Source: Nonlabens spongiae (GTDB taxonomy: Bacteria > Bacteroidota > Bacteroidia > Flavobacteriales > Flavobacteriaceae). Taken from it: a stretch of 64,000 nucleotides of DNA. Numbering within the stretch: position 1 is the stretch's first letter; the number at the start of each line of letters is the position of its first letter. Positions 34,425-44,443 of the stretch are shown here, piece by piece. The translations under genes and the position numbers were made by a program. The notes below the pieces were generated by a model. The model was not told the origin of the DNA, did not search any database, and saw nothing but the letters and a program-made list of their open reading frames with translations. The stretch covers positions 1,364,001-1,428,000 of the forward strand of contig NZ_CP019344.1 of assembly GCF_002117125.1 (NCBI RefSeq), given 5' to 3'.

Positions 34425-35411
34425 TTATTCAACGTAATAATCACCAGCAGTCATTTCCTCAACCACTCCTATGTCAGCTAGGTAACGTTCTGCATCCAGG
34501 GCTGCCATGCAACCTGTCCCAGCAGCGGTAATCGCCTGTCTATAGATTTTATCTTGTACGTCGCCACTAGCAAAAACTCCTGGAATATTCGTCTTGGTAG
34601 AACCAGATTCGGTGTGGATATAACCATCACCTCCCATATCGATCTGTCCTTTGAATATATCTGTGTTGGGTTTATGACCTATCGCGATGAATAGTCCAGT
34701 AATTTCAATTTCAGTTGTATCGCCAGTCTCGTTATTTACAATGCGTAAACCTTCAACAACTTGGTCGCCCAAAACTTCATCAACCTCACTATTGTACATC
34801 ACTTTAATATTCTCGAGGCTGTTGACTCTGTGCTGCATAGCCTTTGAAGCTCTCATATAATCTTTACGCACGAGCATCGTAACACTCTTACAGATTTTTG
34901 CGAGGTAGGAAGCTTCTTCAGCAGCGGTATCACCGGCTCCTACAATAGCTACATCTTGATTCTTATAAAAGAAACCATCACAAACGGCACAAGCACTCAC
35001 TCCTCCACCTCTAAGGCGCTGCTCACTAGGCAGACCCAGATATTTTGCTGATGCACCCGTTGAGATAATCACGGTATTAGCCTCGATCTTGGTTTTTCCA
35101 TCGACCGTGGCTTTGTGAATACCACCTTTTTCTTTGGCAAACTCCACTTCAGTAATCATCCCTATACGCACATCAGTACCGAAACGTTCTGCCTGCTTCT
35201 GCAGATCTTGCATCATTCTAGGACCATCGATACCTTCTGGATAACCTGGGAAGTTATCGACCTCGGTAGTTGTGGTTAACTGGCCTCCGGGCTCCATACC
35301 TGTATATACTACAGGCTTCATATCTGCGCGGGCAGCATAGATGGCAGCGGTATAACCTGCTGGTCCACTACCTATTATTAAACACTTGATTCTTTCTATC
35401 TGTTCAGACAT
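34425..35411 (-). CDS. trxB: Thioredoxin-disulfide reductase
   Basis: The 328-residue flavoprotein has the FAD site CLIIGSGPAGYTAAIYAARA, the redox pair CAVCDG, the NADPH site IVGAGDTAAEEASYLA and the C-terminal FASGDVQDKIYRQAITAAG. It reduces thioredoxin with NADPH. The leader contains a perfect palindrome, with a -7-like TAACTTTA (35482-35489) upstream. Its 3' end abuts the IS200 element. Confidence 0.96.
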   Translation of the reverse strand: MSEQIERIKCLIIGSGPAGYTAAIYAARADMKPVVYTGMEPGGQLTTTTEVDNFPGYPEGIDGPRMMQDLQKQAERFGTDVRIGMITEVEFAKEKGGIHKATVDGKTKIEANTVIISTGASAKYLGLPSEQRLRGGGVSACAVCDGFFYKNQDVAIVGAGDTAAEEASYLAKICKSVTMLVRKDYMRASKAMQHRVNSLENIKVMYNSEVDEVLGDQVVEGLRIVNNETGDTTEIEITGLFIAIGHKPNTDIFKGQIDMGGDGYIHTESGSTKTNIPGVFASGDVQDKIYRQAITAAGTGCMAALDAERYLADIGVVEEMTAGDYYVE

Positions 35412-35452
35412 ATTACTATGTTTTGTTCTTTATTTCTATTGCGTTAATATCT

Positions 35453-35468
35453 CGCTTTCGCGAAAGCG
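35453..35468. repeat. Palindrome copy 9, in the trxB 5' leader
   Basis: Perfect CGCTTTCGCGAAAGCG with TCT on the left of the plus strand. It lies downstream of the presumed trxB -7 element, so it would be transcribed into the leader RNA as a hairpin. Confidence 0.9.
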
Positions 35469-35481
35469 ATAACTAATAATG

Positions 35482-35489
35482 TAAAGTTA
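35482..35489 (-). promoter_or_regulatory. -7-like element TAACTTTA of trxB
   Basis: Seven of eight bases match TAnnTTTG, 70 nt upstream of the trxB ATG. Downstream, 13 nt away, is the palindrome. Confidence 0.4.
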
Positions 35490-35579
35490 GTCAGCAGTTC
35501 TGTAAGCCAGCCGAATTTTAGATCACAATTTATTATTTACTTATTAAACAATCACATGAGCGCACGATACTTTTGAAAA

Positions 35580-36128
35580 GTGCAACGTATTTACCTTAAT
35601 CCGATTACTAAGGAGAAAGCAACCATCTTGAGAACATCTCAAGAAACAAATGGTGCTTATACTCTAATCGAAGTTGAACTTCAACCTGGTGGTGGCAATC
35701 CCATACATTATCACAAACACTTCACCGAGCATTTTTTCCCAAAACAGGGAGAACTAGGCGTTCATTTTAAAGGTCGAGAGCTTTTGTTGAATCCCGGCGA
35801 AGATTTTAAGGTCCCAATCGTTGACCTTCACCGATTCTACAACCCGACCGATCATGCCATTATTTTTCAGGCAAGATTAGAACCCGGTCAGCCTGGATTT
35901 GAGAAATTCATGGCAGTGCTGTTTGGTCTCGTAAGCGATGGTAAAACTTTTACTTCAAATCAAATCCCATATAATCCGCTCTATGCGGCGCTGCTATTAA
36001 AGTGGGGCGACACCCACGTGGATAGCCTTGCATTCAAAACTCTGAGCCCACTGATCAATCTGGCAGTCGTTATTGCTAAATGGCTGGATATTGATAAAGC
36101 ACTAGAAAAACGATATGTAAGAGATTGA
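35580..36128 (+). CDS. Cupin-domain protein
   Basis: The 182-residue protein begins at a GTG (QRIYLNPITKEKATIL) and has a single cupin barrel with GGGNPIHYHKHFTEHFFPKQGE and NPGEDFKVPIVDLHRFYNPT, carrying the metal-binding His residues. The C-terminal half is helical and hydrophobic. The family is broad and no substrate can be given. It diverges from trxB. Confidence 0.75.
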   Translation: MQRIYLNPITKEKATILRTSQETNGAYTLIEVELQPGGGNPIHYHKHFTEHFFPKQGELGVHFKGRELLLNPGEDFKVPIVDLHRFYNPTDHAIIFQARLEPGQPGFEKFMAVLFGLVSDGKTFTSNQIPYNPLYAALLLKWGDTHVDSLAFKTLSPLINLAVVIAKWLDIDKALEKRYVRD

Positions 36129-36137
36129 AGGTTTTAA

Positions 36138-36177
36138 CGCTTCCACTTCGACTCCGCTCAGGGACCGCGCGAAAGCG
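36138..36177. repeat. Split palindrome with 24-nt insert, intergenic
   Basis: The 40-nt unit begins CGCTTCC and ends GCGAAAGCG, the two pieces of the palindrome (one mismatch), separated by a 24-nt insert with the core ACTTCGACTCCGCTCAGG. It matches the unit at 56784-56823 at 38 of 40 positions. Confidence 0.85.
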
Positions 36178-36409
36178 AAATGATCAACCTTCACTTGAAT
36201 CAAAATCTTGGAGTTTGAAGTTTGGAATTTGGAATTTGAAATTTGGAATTCTAAACAAACGATCGAATCCATGTAAAACCGAAACTGCAAATCAAAACCA
36301 ACGCACGCAATTGAAATTCACATAGCACTAACACAATCTACAACTGCTCCCTCTATCGCTTGCATCTACCTTAACAATATCGTAACATTACGGTCAACTT
36401 TAAAAGTCC
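36178..36409. other. Gene-free stretch with heptamer array
   Basis: Between the cupin gene and the NhaC gene. It holds the heptamer array at 36210-36251; no gene was recognised. Confidence 0.5.
36210..36251. repeat. Heptamer tandem array, GGAATTT units
   Basis: Six 7-bp units in phase: GGAGTTT, GAAGTTT, GGAATTT twice, GAAATTT, GGAATTC. Confidence 0.8.
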
Positions 36410-37930
36410 ATGAAAAGCCAAAACATCAACAACGAAGACGAGAAAATTATTGAGAACAATAAACTAAGCATAGGCGAAGCTCTTATTCCTGTAATCGCAT
36501 TAGTTGGGATGCTGGCTTTCAATGTATTGGGTGTGTATGGCGATGATGCTTTGAGTGGTTCTAATCAATTTGTTCTTCTACTAGGAGCGGCTGTGGCTGG
36601 AATTGTAGGCTATTTCAATAAAGTCAGCTATAAAACCATGGTAGAGGAAGTGTCTCAAAATATAAAATCTACAACGGGTGCGATTTTGATCCTTTTAATG
36701 GTAGGGGCGCTTGCAGGAACCTGGCTAGTAAGCGGTATCATTCCCACTATGATTTATTATGGATTGGATATTCTGAATCCCACTATCTTCTTGGCAGCTT
36801 GCGTCATCATTTGTGCGGTAATATCAGTTGCTACAGGAAGCAGCTGGACGACTAGTGCGACCGTAGGTATTGCCCTTATAGGTATCGCCGGAGCGTTAGG
36901 CATTGATGCTGGAATGACGGCTGGTGCCGTATTGAGTGGTTCTTATTTTGGCGATAAACTCAGTCCTATGAGTGATACTACTAATCTTGCACCAGCAATG
37001 GCAGGAACTGATTTGTTCACCCATATAAAGTACATGAGCTACACCACGGTCCCGACCATTGTTGTAACTCTTATCGTGTTTGTCATTATAGGTTTTGTTT
37101 CTGGAGGGGAAGGTGTCGCCGACGTAACTCAATATCAAGAGGCGATTGATGGGACATTTAATACCAGCCCCCTACTTTTTGTAGTTCCTATTTTAGTAAT
37201 AGCGATGATCATTAAAAAAGTTTCGCCGCTTATCGCTTTGCTCTTGGGAACTTTACTAGCTGGAATCGCGGCCTTGATTTTTCAACCCGACTTGGTTCTT
37301 GCCGTAAGTGGACTTGAGGAGTGGAACGGAGTATCAGCTTACAAGGGAATCATGAATGCCATCACGGTGGACGTAGCCATCGACCCAGTCACAGAAAATA
37401 CAGCGATTGCCGAAAAACTAGGTGGCCTTTTTGAATCTGGCGGTATGGAAGGAATGCTAGGCACGATCTGGTTGATTATATGTGCTATGGTTTTTGGTGG
37501 CGTGATGGATGCGATAGGCGCATTGGCAGCGATCAGTCGAGCACTGTTGAACATCTTTCATTCGGTTTTTGGGTTGTTTACCAGTACCGTGATCAGCTGT
37601 CTGGCTATCAATGTGACGGCAAGTGATCAGTATTTAGCGCTTGTAGTTCCTGGTAAAATGTACGCAGATGCCTACCGCAAGAAAGGTCTCGCTCCAGAAA
37701 ACCTTTCCCGTACGCTAGAGGATTCAGGTACCGTAACTTCTGTTTTGATACCTTGGAACACCTGTGGGGCTTATCAAAGTACAACTCTAGGAGTTTCAGT
37801 TGCTGATTATGCCTTGTTTGCGATCTTCAACTGGCTCTCTCCTTTTATGACCTTGGTTTTTGCGGCCTTTAATATCAAGATTAGACAATTGAAGGATAAG
37901 TATTCAGGAAAAACTGAGGTTGTGGCTTAA
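36410..37930 (+). CDS. nhaC: NhaC-family Na+/H+ antiporter
   Basis: The 506-residue protein has about twelve membrane helices and NhaC-family blocks: SSWTTSATVGIALIGIA, GAVLSGSYFGDKLSPMSDTT, and ENLSRTLEDSGTVTSVLIPW. It exchanges Na+ for H+ across the cytoplasmic membrane, consistent with a marine host. A malate/Na+ lactate type cannot be excluded. It stands alone between the repeat-rich gap and the peroxiredoxin gene. Confidence 0.9.
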   Translation: MKSQNINNEDEKIIENNKLSIGEALIPVIALVGMLAFNVLGVYGDDALSGSNQFVLLLGAAVAGIVGYFNKVSYKTMVEEVSQNIKSTTGAILILLMVGALAGTWLVSGIIPTMIYYGLDILNPTIFLAACVIICAVISVATGSSWTTSATVGIALIGIAGALGIDAGMTAGAVLSGSYFGDKLSPMSDTTNLAPAMAGTDLFTHIKYMSYTTVPTIVVTLIVFVIIGFVSGGEGVADVTQYQEAIDGTFNTSPLLFVVPILVIAMIIKKVSPLIALLLGTLLAGIAALIFQPDLVLAVSGLEEWNGVSAYKGIMNAITVDVAIDPVTENTAIAEKLGGLFESGGMEGMLGTIWLIICAMVFGGVMDAIGALAAISRALLNIFHSVFGLFTSTVISCLAINVTASDQYLALVVPGKMYADAYRKKGLAPENLSRTLEDSGTVTSVLIPWNTCGAYQSTTLGVSVADYALFAIFNWLSPFMTLVFAAFNIKIRQLKDKYSGKTEVVA

Positions 37931-38067
37931 CCACAATGCCACGTTGCCGGTGAGAATATTTGTGCAATTTTGATCACTGAGCCAGGCAATCACTTAAATT
38001 GATTGATGTTTCATTTTTCAATAATCAAAACTTATAGTTGCATCTAAATAGATCATTGAGATTGTTC

Positions 38068-38083
38068 CGCTTTCGCGAAAGCG
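38068..38083. repeat. Palindrome copy 10, upstream of the peroxiredoxin promoter
   Basis: Perfect CGCTTTCGCGAAAGCG with AGA on the right, ending 5 nt before the -7 element at 38089. Confidence 0.95.
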
Positions 38084-38088
38084 AGACT

Positions 38089-38096
38089 TATTTTTG
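38089..38096 (+). promoter_or_regulatory. -7 promoter element TATTTTTG of the peroxiredoxin gene
   Basis: Exact TAnnTTTG match, 24 nt upstream of the ATG at 38121. The palindrome occupies the space between -7 and -33. Confidence 0.6.
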
Positions 38097-38120
38097 TGGC
38101 ATAATTAAAAACGATATAAC

Positions 38121-38756
38121 ATGGCTATAGTAGGAAGACAATTTCCAAATCTAGATGTAGATGCAATGAATGAAATGGGAGATACATTCAAGTTGAATGT
38201 TCTCGAAGAAGCAAAAAACAAGAATAAGAAAGTGCTTCTTTTTTGGTATCCAAAAGATTTCACATTTGTATGCCCAACTGAATTACATGCGTTCCAAGAT
38301 GCTCTAGAGGAATTTGAAAAAAGAAACGTGATGGTGATAGGTGCTTCATGTGACACTCCAGAAGTTCACTTTGCATGGTTGAATACCCCAAAGGACGATG
38401 GAGGAATTGAAGGCGTAACCTACCCTATTCTTGCAGATACTAACCGTAATCTAGCTGGAACCCTAGATATTCTGGATGTTGAAGTTGAGTACAACGATGA
38501 GCTTGAGGACCATATCCTTACTGGTGATAATGTAACTTTCCGTGCGACTTATTTGATCGATGAAGAAGGAACGGTTTTCCATGAAGGAATCAACCACATG
38601 CCAGTAGGTAGAAATGTGAACGAGTTTCTACGCATGATCGACGCTTATACTCACGTACAGAAAAACGGTGAGGTTTGTCCCGCAAACTGGGAAGAAGGGA
38701 AGGATGCGATGAAGGCAGACCGTAAAGCAACGGCTGAGTACCTATCTAAAAACTAA
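38121..38756 (+). CDS. Typical 2-Cys peroxiredoxin (AhpC/TSA family)
   Basis: The 211-residue protein has the peroxidatic Cys at residue 51 in FTFVCPTELHAF and the resolving Cys in NGEVCPANWEEG near the C-terminus. It reduces peroxides using thioredoxin; trxB and a thioredoxin-like gene are close by, and all three probably belong to one redox circuit. It ends in its own terminator. Confidence 0.94.
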   Translation: MAIVGRQFPNLDVDAMNEMGDTFKLNVLEEAKNKNKKVLLFWYPKDFTFVCPTELHAFQDALEEFEKRNVMVIGASCDTPEVHFAWLNTPKDDGGIEGVTYPILADTNRNLAGTLDILDVEVEYNDELEDHILTGDNVTFRATYLIDEEGTVFHEGINHMPVGRNVNEFLRMIDAYTHVQKNGEVCPANWEEGKDAMKADRKATAEYLSKN

Positions 38757-38779
38757 GAGTAATTAACACTCCTATTAAT

Positions 38780-38822
38780 AAAGCAGCGTACATCTATTTC
38801 AAGATAGCTGCGCTGCTTTTTT
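38780..38822 (+). terminator. Rho-independent terminator after the peroxiredoxin gene
   Basis: Outer arms AAAGCAGCG (38780-38788) and CGCTGCTTT (38811-38819) are perfect; an inner CTAT/ATAG stem lies between; T run follows. Confidence 0.85.
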
Positions 38823-38843
38823 AATTCAAATAAAACCGAAGCT

Positions 38844-39155
38844 ATGAAAACATTAGATCAAGATAACCTACAAGAAATCGTTGCAGAAAACGAGGTTGTT
38901 GTAGTACAGTATATGGCTAGCTGGTGCGGAAATTGCCGCGTAATGAAGCCTAAATTTAAAAAGCTTGCCAGTGAAAATGAAAACGCTGTTTTTGTTTTTG
39001 CTGATGCAGAGAAGTATCCAGAGTCACGAAAACTCGCCACGGTAGATAACCTACCTACGTTTGCTACTTTTAAAAATGGAAGTTTTGTAAACCAAGTACA
39101 AACTAACAAATTTGAAAACCTTAAAGATCTAGTAAATGAAGTTACCAGTAATTAG
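38844..39155 (+). CDS. Thioredoxin-family protein
   Basis: The 103-residue thioredoxin fold has the active site ASWCGNCRVMKP (CxxC as WCGNC) and the cis-Pro in DNLPTFATF. It has no signal peptide, so it works in the cytoplasm. The last 20 nt overlap the DUF6952 gene. The neighbouring peroxiredoxin is the likely partner. Confidence 0.92.
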   Translation: MKTLDQDNLQEIVAENEVVVVQYMASWCGNCRVMKPKFKKLASENENAVFVFADAEKYPESRKLATVDNLPTFATFKNGSFVNQVQTNKFENLKDLVNEVTSN

Positions 39156-39384
39156 ACACCTTCAAAAAGGAGCTACAGAAGAGCAGCTTGAAGCTACACT
39201 TGAAGTTTTGGAACACTTTACAGAACACAGATCTGTAACTGATGAAGAAATGGACGTGGTAGGCGAGCTGATCACCAATATTTGTGGCGCTCTAGAAGTG
39301 CACTCAAATATGAAAGAAGGTATGAGCAGCGTTGAAGCTGCAAATGCTTTTGCCCAGAAAGTGATGGGTTCCATTGATAAATAA
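39136..39384 (+). CDS. DUF6952-type small protein
   Basis: The 82-residue helical, acidic protein (MKLPVIRHLQKGATEEQLEA) overlaps the end of the thioredoxin gene by 20 nt, so their translation is coupled. I recall it as DUF6952, a conserved partner of this thioredoxin in flavobacteria, of unknown function. A terminator follows. Confidence 0.8.
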   Translation: MKLPVIRHLQKGATEEQLEATLEVLEHFTEHRSVTDEEMDVVGELITNICGALEVHSNMKEGMSSVEAANAFAQKVMGSIDK

Positions 39385-39404
39385 TCGAATTCAAATCTAT
39401 TGAC

Positions 39405-39436
39405 AAAAAAAACGGGCTTAGAGCCTGTTTTTTTTT
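39405..39436 (+). terminator. Rho-independent terminator after DUF6952
   Basis: Stem AAACGGGCT/AGCCTGTTT around TAG, with one G-T pair, followed by a long T run; an A run on the other side would let it act in both directions. Confidence 0.85.
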
Positions 39437-39477
39437 GGACTATTTAGGATAACATAGGTTTGTATCTCTTCTATATA

Positions 39478-39507
39478 AGTAAGGGCAGAATTAATTCTGC
39501 CCTTACT
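39478..39507. repeat. 30-bp perfect palindrome, with partial second copy at 39842-39861
   Basis: AGTAAGGGCAGAATT pairs with its exact complement AATTCTGCCCTTACT without a loop. A second, partial copy at 39842-39861 shares CAGAATTnATTCTGCCCTTAC, 334 nt downstream. It is unrelated to the CGCTTTCGCGAAAGCG family. The segment between may be a small non-autonomous element. Confidence 0.8.
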
Positions 39508-39841
39508 CAATACTTAAATTTTCATTGAGGCTATTCCTTTACTTAGAGTTTTCTGAACTGATTCCTACACTTGATTGGCTAACTCTCTGGAACAAACCTT
39601 CTAATAGTTACGCTAGTAAAACATTTCACTTTTTCTTCCTTACCTTTTTAATTATAAAGTAAATAGCTAGAAAAATGCCAACCAAAATCAAAATCGGTAG
39701 CACCTTACCAAACATATCCCACTTTATAACCTACATCATAGGGATCTTGAAGTAGCAACATAAAAATGAACATAAGATCTAATTTTATCAAAGTTATTTT
39801 CATGGAGGTAAAACCCATAATTTAATTTAGGACAGTATGGA
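39508..39841. other. Gene-poor stretch between the two AGGGCAGAATT repeats
   Basis: Except for a possible 29-residue membrane peptide on the minus strand, no gene was seen. Confidence 0.4.
39626..39715 (-). CDS. Possible 29-residue single-helix membrane peptide
   Basis: ATG at 39715 reads MFGKVLPILILVGIFLAIYF, then IIKKVRKKK and a TGA. One strong hydrophobic helix followed by a basic tail is a typical small membrane peptide. No clear ribosome site was seen, and I know of no family, so it may be chance. Confidence 0.35.
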   Translation of the reverse strand: MFGKVLPILILVGIFLAIYFIIKKVRKKK

Positions 39842-39873
39842 CAGAATTGATTCTGCCCTTACGTGATCATAAC

Positions 39874-41706
39874 CTACTTCTTTCTCTTCTGCTGCTCTTC
39901 CTGTGCAGCTTGTGCCTGCTCCATGATCTGTTGCATCTTGCTGGCAAACTTCCCTTTCTTCTTTTTGGGTTTTGCTTTTGCCTTTTCAATTTTAGCAAGA
40001 ACCTTATCCTTGTCTATGATTACATACTTGATAACTAACATAAGGCCTATGGTGATTAAGTTAGATACAAAGTAATACAGTGATAATCCACTCGCATAGT
40101 TGTTGAAGAAAACAAGCATGAAAAGCGGAGACAGGTACATGATGAACTTCATGTTAGGCATACCCGGTTGCTGCGTAGCCTGCATACTCTGACCAGTCGT
40201 CATTTGCATATAGAAGAATATAGAAATAGACGCCAAAATCGGGAACAAGCTCACGTGATCACCATAGAACGGAATCGTAAACGGTAAACTAAAAACCTCA
40301 TCGTAGCTGGAAAGATCGTCTGCCCATAAGAAGCTTTTTTGTCGTAGTTCAAAGGCGGTTGGGAAAAACTTGAACAACGCAAAGAATACCGGCATCTGCA
40401 ATAAGGCCGGCAAGCAACCCGATAAAGGGCTGGCTCCTGCCTCACTCTGCACGCGCATGGTTTCTTGCTGCTTTTTCATGGCGTTGTCCTTGTACTTTTC
40501 GGCAATTTTGTTCAGTTCAGGGCGCAGGATTTTCATTTTCGCCTGTGTCAAATAACTTTTATAGAGTACTGGTGAAAGTACTAGCCTTACCAATATCGTC
40601 AATAAAATAATCCCAATTCCATAAGAAATCCCGAGGTAATTATCATCAGTCAAGAACTTGAAAGCCGGCCTGATCGCATACTCGTTAATCACTCCAAAAA
40701 TTCCCCAACCTAGATCAACCACCTCATCGAGGTTACGATTGTATCCATCTAGAATGTCATAATCTGTAGGACCGAAGTACCAGTCCATATTATATGCCAG
40801 CTCTCCACCGCTGTACTCAAGTTGAGCGACTGTACTAAATTCCTTGGTAAATTCATTTTGCTCCTCATCAATGGACTCGATATTGCGAGATTTCATTACC
40901 GCACTTGAGAATGGCGTGTCTGTAAGCAAAATACTTGAAAAGAAGTGCTCTTTGTAAGCAACATAAGTCACATCAGTCGCGTCTTCTTCTGCGGTTTCTC
41001 CCTGTCCTGTATAGTCATCGCTACCACCGTCATATTCAAATTTAATCTCTGTGTAGCGGTTTTCATTGGTCATACTTTTTGACCTCCTATACCCCACCAG
41101 ATCCCATTGCAGCTCTGCTGTTTCAGAGGTGTCAAAAACCTGAGCCATCCCTACAGATCTGATGTTGAAATCCATCATATAATCTTCTGGCTGCAGCTCA
41201 TAACGGAACTCCAGATATTGGTTTGCGCCTTGCTCGTATCGCATGGTCAGCACTTTGTTCTCACCATTCTCAGAAGTAGAAGGTGTAAAAATGAGATTCT
41301 TGGTATTTAAGATGCGGCCATCCTGAGTCTGGAACTTCAGGTTGAGCATGTGATCCTTACCACGTACGAGGTATACCGGCAAACTATCGTAAGTCTTGTA
41401 ATTCTTGAGTAATGCCTCGGTAATCAGCGCACCTTTTGTACTGATTTTAAAATCCACCAGTTTGTTATTGAACTCAAGGACTTCCTCTGTTGGAGTGTTA
41501 CTGGCTACTTTTAGTGAATCTGGAACCACAGCCGTGCTGTCAGAACCTATCTCAAAAGGGTCAGTACCCGTTATATCTTCAGTAGAAACTACATCTTCCT
41601 CCTCGGGAACTACATCGGTTTGATTATTCAGGAACATATACATGAGAATCCCAAAAATCAGGGTCATTCCCAGCATCGTTTTCCAGTCCGTTTTCTTTTC
41701 TTCCAT
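39874..41706 (-). CDS. yidC: Membrane protein insertase YidC
   Basis: The 610-residue protein has an N-terminal helix (LGMTLIFGILMYMFL), a large periplasmic beta domain (about 60-350), and the conserved insertase core with LLTILVRLVLSPVLYKSYLT, SPLSGCLPALLQMPVFFALF and FMLVFFNNYASGLSLYYFVS. The basic tail KKKKGKFASKMQQIMEQA binds the ribosome. It inserts membrane proteins with or without Sec. pyrG lies 86 nt upstream on the same strand, a flavobacterial gene order. Confidence 0.97.
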   Translation of the reverse strand: MEEKKTDWKTMLGMTLIFGILMYMFLNNQTDVVPEEEDVVSTEDITGTDPFEIGSDSTAVVPDSLKVASNTPTEEVLEFNNKLVDFKISTKGALITEALLKNYKTYDSLPVYLVRGKDHMLNLKFQTQDGRILNTKNLIFTPSTSENGENKVLTMRYEQGANQYLEFRYELQPEDYMMDFNIRSVGMAQVFDTSETAELQWDLVGYRRSKSMTNENRYTEIKFEYDGGSDDYTGQGETAEEDATDVTYVAYKEHFFSSILLTDTPFSSAVMKSRNIESIDEEQNEFTKEFSTVAQLEYSGGELAYNMDWYFGPTDYDILDGYNRNLDEVVDLGWGIFGVINEYAIRPAFKFLTDDNYLGISYGIGIILLTILVRLVLSPVLYKSYLTQAKMKILRPELNKIAEKYKDNAMKKQQETMRVQSEAGASPLSGCLPALLQMPVFFALFKFFPTAFELRQKSFLWADDLSSYDEVFSLPFTIPFYGDHVSLFPILASISIFFYMQMTTGQSMQATQQPGMPNMKFIMYLSPLFMLVFFNNYASGLSLYYFVSNLITIGLMLVIKYVIIDKDKVLAKIEKAKAKPKKKKGKFASKMQQIMEQAQAAQEEQQKRKK

Positions 41707-41756
41707 AATTTACCCTTTCGGGATTTGTAATTGATTAAATGGCTTTGATAACATCT

Positions 41757-41772
41757 CGCTTTCGCGAAAGCG
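41757..41772. repeat. Palindrome copy 11, between pyrG and yidC
   Basis: Perfect CGCTTTCGCGAAAGCG with TCT on the left of the plus strand, 50 nt upstream of the yidC start. Confidence 0.95.
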
Positions 41773-41792
41773 TAAACACTAAAAGCTTCTTT

Positions 41793-43433
<1,641 letters not shown>

Positions 43434-43446
43434 TTAAAAACAGCTG

Positions 43447-43454
43447 CAAAAGTA
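43447..43454 (-). promoter_or_regulatory. -7 promoter element TACTTTTG of pyrG
   Basis: Exact TAnnTTTG match, 31 nt upstream of the pyrG ATG. Confidence 0.5.
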
Positions 43455-43511
43455 CGGATAATGGGATAAAAATCTGAATTTCTTGAAGCTAAGTAATATG
43501 CTAGATCACGC

Positions 43512-44042
43512 TTACATTTCTACCTTCAGCAGTTCTTCAGCAATGTAAATCTCCCAGCGCTGTTGCTCTTCTTTCTTTAAGCCGTGACCGGTTTCTAGAT
43601 CGTACCTTGATTGCATGGCTTCCCGATCTTTTTCAAACTTTCTAAAGATGAAATCTATCTCTTTATTGATATTTTTGACCGGTCTATATCTTCTGAAAGC
43701 TGCTCTTAATTTCAATACATGAAGGTGGGTGATATCCCAGTGCAACTGCTCGTGCTTTAAAAGTGACCTACTATTCTCCCTGAGATCTCTTTTCCAACTC
43801 AACTCAGGGTAAAAAGCACTTTCAACTTCAACGCTAAAATCAACAACTCTTCCTTCAGAAGTTCTTGTTTGAATTGCATAAGACATCCCTGAGTTAACTG
43901 CCGCCGCTCTATCTAGAGCACCTGCCGGTTCTCCTCTGAAATCTTCCCAAGATAGAACTGGGTGTTCTTCATAGGTCCATGATATACTCGGTTCTGCTGT
44001 ATTTATAAGTAAGGCAACTATTAGAACCGAGATTACTCGCAT
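43512..44042 (-). CDS. DUF922-like secreted zinc-protease-type protein
   Basis: The 176-residue protein has a short signal peptide (MRVISVLIVALLINTAEPS) and the conserved region WEDFRGEPAG with a zinc-type motif LLKHEQLHWDITHLHVLKLR (HEQLH). DUF922 proteins are putative Zn-dependent proteases with this motif. Protease activity is inferred. It overlaps the OsmC gene by one base and is the last gene of the guaA operon. Confidence 0.7.
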   Translation of the reverse strand: MRVISVLIVALLINTAEPSISWTYEEHPVLSWEDFRGEPAGALDRAAAVNSGMSYAIQTRTSEGRVVDFSVEVESAFYPELSWKRDLRENSRSLLKHEQLHWDITHLHVLKLRAAFRRYRPVKNINKEIDFIFRKFEKDREAMQSRYDLETGHGLKKEEQQRWEIYIAEELLKVEM

Positions 44043-44443
44043 TAAGACCAGTTGAAATTGATATCTAGCTTAATTTCTGGATGAAGACTATTGCGTACGG
44101 GACAGGTCTGAGCCACTCTCTCTAAGATAAGTCTAGCGCGCTGATCAGCGTTCCCGTTCATATTGAGCGTCACTTTGATCTCTGAAATACGCCTCGGATC
44201 AGAAGCCATTACCTTAGTTACAGCAGCTACAGAATCTTCCATTTCTATATCCATCTCGCGTGCTTTGATCCCCATTACTGTAAGCATACAACTGGCAAGC
44301 GCGGTAGCGACGTGGTCTGTGGGAGAAAATGAAGCTCCCTTGCCATTATTATCGACTGGTGCATCTGTAATCGCTGTTTCAGAACTTTGGCTGTGAACAC
44401 ATTCACAACGTAAATCACCTTTATATACTACTGTAGACGTCAT
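44042..44443 (-). CDS. OsmC-family protein
   Basis: The 133-residue protein has FSPTDHVATALASCMLTVMG, with the first reactive Cys, and RVAQTCPVRNSLHPEI, with the second; these are the peroxidatic and resolving Cys of OsmC/Ohr proteins. It detoxifies organic hydroperoxides in the cytoplasm. The start abuts the LysM gene stop and the stop overlaps the DUF922 start. Confidence 0.9.
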   Translation of the reverse strand: MTSTVVYKGDLRCECVHSQSSETAITDAPVDNNGKGASFSPTDHVATALASCMLTVMGIKAREMDIEMEDSVAAVTKVMASDPRRISEIKVTLNMNGNADQRARLILERVAQTCPVRNSLHPEIKLDINFNWS

